A stretch of 64,000 nucleotides of DNA, from contig NC_051431.1 in assembly GCF_001649575.2 (NCBI RefSeq), forward strand, positions 13,743,191-13,807,190, written 5' to 3'. The translations under genes were made by a program, and so were the position numbers. The notes below the pieces were generated by a model. It was not told the origin of the DNA. It ran no database searches and worked only from the letters and a program-made list of their open reading frames with translations. Below, one piece after another: positions 62,927 through 64,000 of this stretch (the first letter of the stretch is position 1; each line of letters opens with the position of its first letter). This DNA is from Kryptolebias marmoratus (lineage: Eukaryota > Chordata > Actinopteri > Cyprinodontiformes > Rivulidae).

Positions 62927-64000
62927 GTCAGTATTCTTCCTATGAAAGCCACGGTATTTGGGCATTTATTGCAAGTTTTTTATAAGAAGGTAAAAACAAA
63001 ACTTTGTCATTATAGAAGGTGTAACAAGATGTAGAGTGACAACTCTATATATCAGCGGGAATATACAGCTTTATGCATCGAAGACTAGATAATACTTCAC
63101 AGTAGAGTACAGTGCACACTTAAGCAGCATATTGCTATGAAAGACCAAATAGAAATAGCTGACTGTGCATAAAGTAACAGGAGTTTTTTTATATTTACAA
63201 TACATTCATCTGGGTACAGTTTGGCAGGAAATGTCATATGTATGCAAAGTCATTCACTGTTAATAAGTGTTGTGAATTTGCTAAATAATAAGTATTAGTT
63301 AAACCTCTGTGGAGGTCTACTTTCAAGTACATCTGTAGGTTAGAAAGAGTTTTCCAGTCTGCTGGTTCTTTCATTGCTTCGTAACGTTTCCAGATGCTCA
63401 GGGACAAAGCAGGTGTCGAGGGTGTGTTGTGTCTTTGACGGTGAACGATCTTCCCTTCTGGTAAAGGCAGACCCAATGACTTTTTTGCACTCTCATCACT
63501 TCCCATTTGAGAATAGACTGATGTTGTGGCCTTAACTTAACACCAGTCTGCAACTATACACATTTTGTATGTCTCCAAAAGAAGTAGTGTGAATGTTAAT
63601 GTGTGTAAAGAGTGATAGTAATTTTTCACAACAAAAACACCAGTTTGTTACAGTTAAAAATTGGTCAGTTTCCATTTTTTTAGGTATAATTTCTGCATGA
63701 TTATACACAGAAAAAAATATAATTTTCAACAAAGTCCAGGATCCATTCACAAGATGGATAATGAGAAATTTTAAAGTTCAGCATAAGATTTAAAACCCAT
63801 AGTTACATATTGTAACCCTACATGTAGATGGTTCAACAATAAAAAGCCAGATGTGTTAACCAGCACACACCTGTTACATTAAACTGTTACGTATGTATGA
63901 AGGCATTAAAATGAGCAGCAACTCAATAAATTAGGGTCTGTTAGAATGTAAATTAGGAATTCAGCAGATGTTTGTAGATTAGTGTGAGTCATAGCATAGT
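62927..64000 (+). other. grik4: Start of grik4 intron 5
   Basis: This is the sequence after donor GTCAGT to the window end. It is AT-rich with no exon recognised. The remaining grik4 exons, from mid amino-terminal domain to C-tail, should follow downstream. Confidence 0.8.

Noticed and set aside
62659..62965. 97- and 82-codon minus-strand frames over exon 5
   Set aside because: They are shadows of the conserved grik4 exon on the + strand.

Overview
The window is AT-rich vertebrate nuclear DNA from a ray-finned fish, most likely a teleost. It has long introns with GT/AG boundaries, many microsatellites, and decayed copies of fish retroelements (Penelope-like, Rex3-type, L2/Maui-type, LTR). 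There are four assembly gaps: three of exactly 100 N and one of 317 N. No bacterial, plasmid or viral gene organisation is visible, and no CRISPR array.

I can support one gene: the 5' coding part of grik4, on the + strand. It encodes the kainate receptor subunit GluK4 (KA1). Five coding exons are present. They are the signal-peptide exon (18472-18553, with 5'UTR from 18420), then 39831-39995, 42104-42161 (its start lost in a gap), 54055-54220 and 62748-62926. Splice phases agree wherever both sides are visible. With about 40 nt restored in the gap they encode roughly the first 230 residues: the signal peptide and the first half of the amino-terminal (LIVBP-like) domain. The ligand-binding domain, pore and C-tail must lie beyond 64000. 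The promoter and any earlier 5'UTR exons were not identified and may lie upstream of position 1 or within the first 18 kb.

Layout: 1-18419 is upstream or 5'UTR-intron DNA with a tRNA-like repeat and a rearranged Penelope-like terminal fragment. Exon 1 lies at 18.4-18.55 kb. Intron 1 (21.3 kb) carries an L2/Maui-type fragment, an LTR-like element with an internal duplication, a Rex3-type relic, a long AT repeat and one exon-like 65-nt segment. Exons 2 and 3 lie at 39.8-42.2 kb. Intron 3 (11.9 kb) holds a second L2/Maui-type tail, a G-rich tract and other repeats. Exon 4 is at 54.1 kb. Intron 4 (8.5 kb) holds a Penelope-like 3' end whose GIY-YIG-type coding frame is still open. Exon 5 is at 62.8 kb.

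I found no convincing novel molecular system. The points most worth checking are two N-glycosylation sequons in exon 2 of this GluK4, an upstream ORF that overlaps the start codon, the exon-like segment in intron 1, the Penelope-like copies with hammerhead-like cores, and the duplicated LTR.
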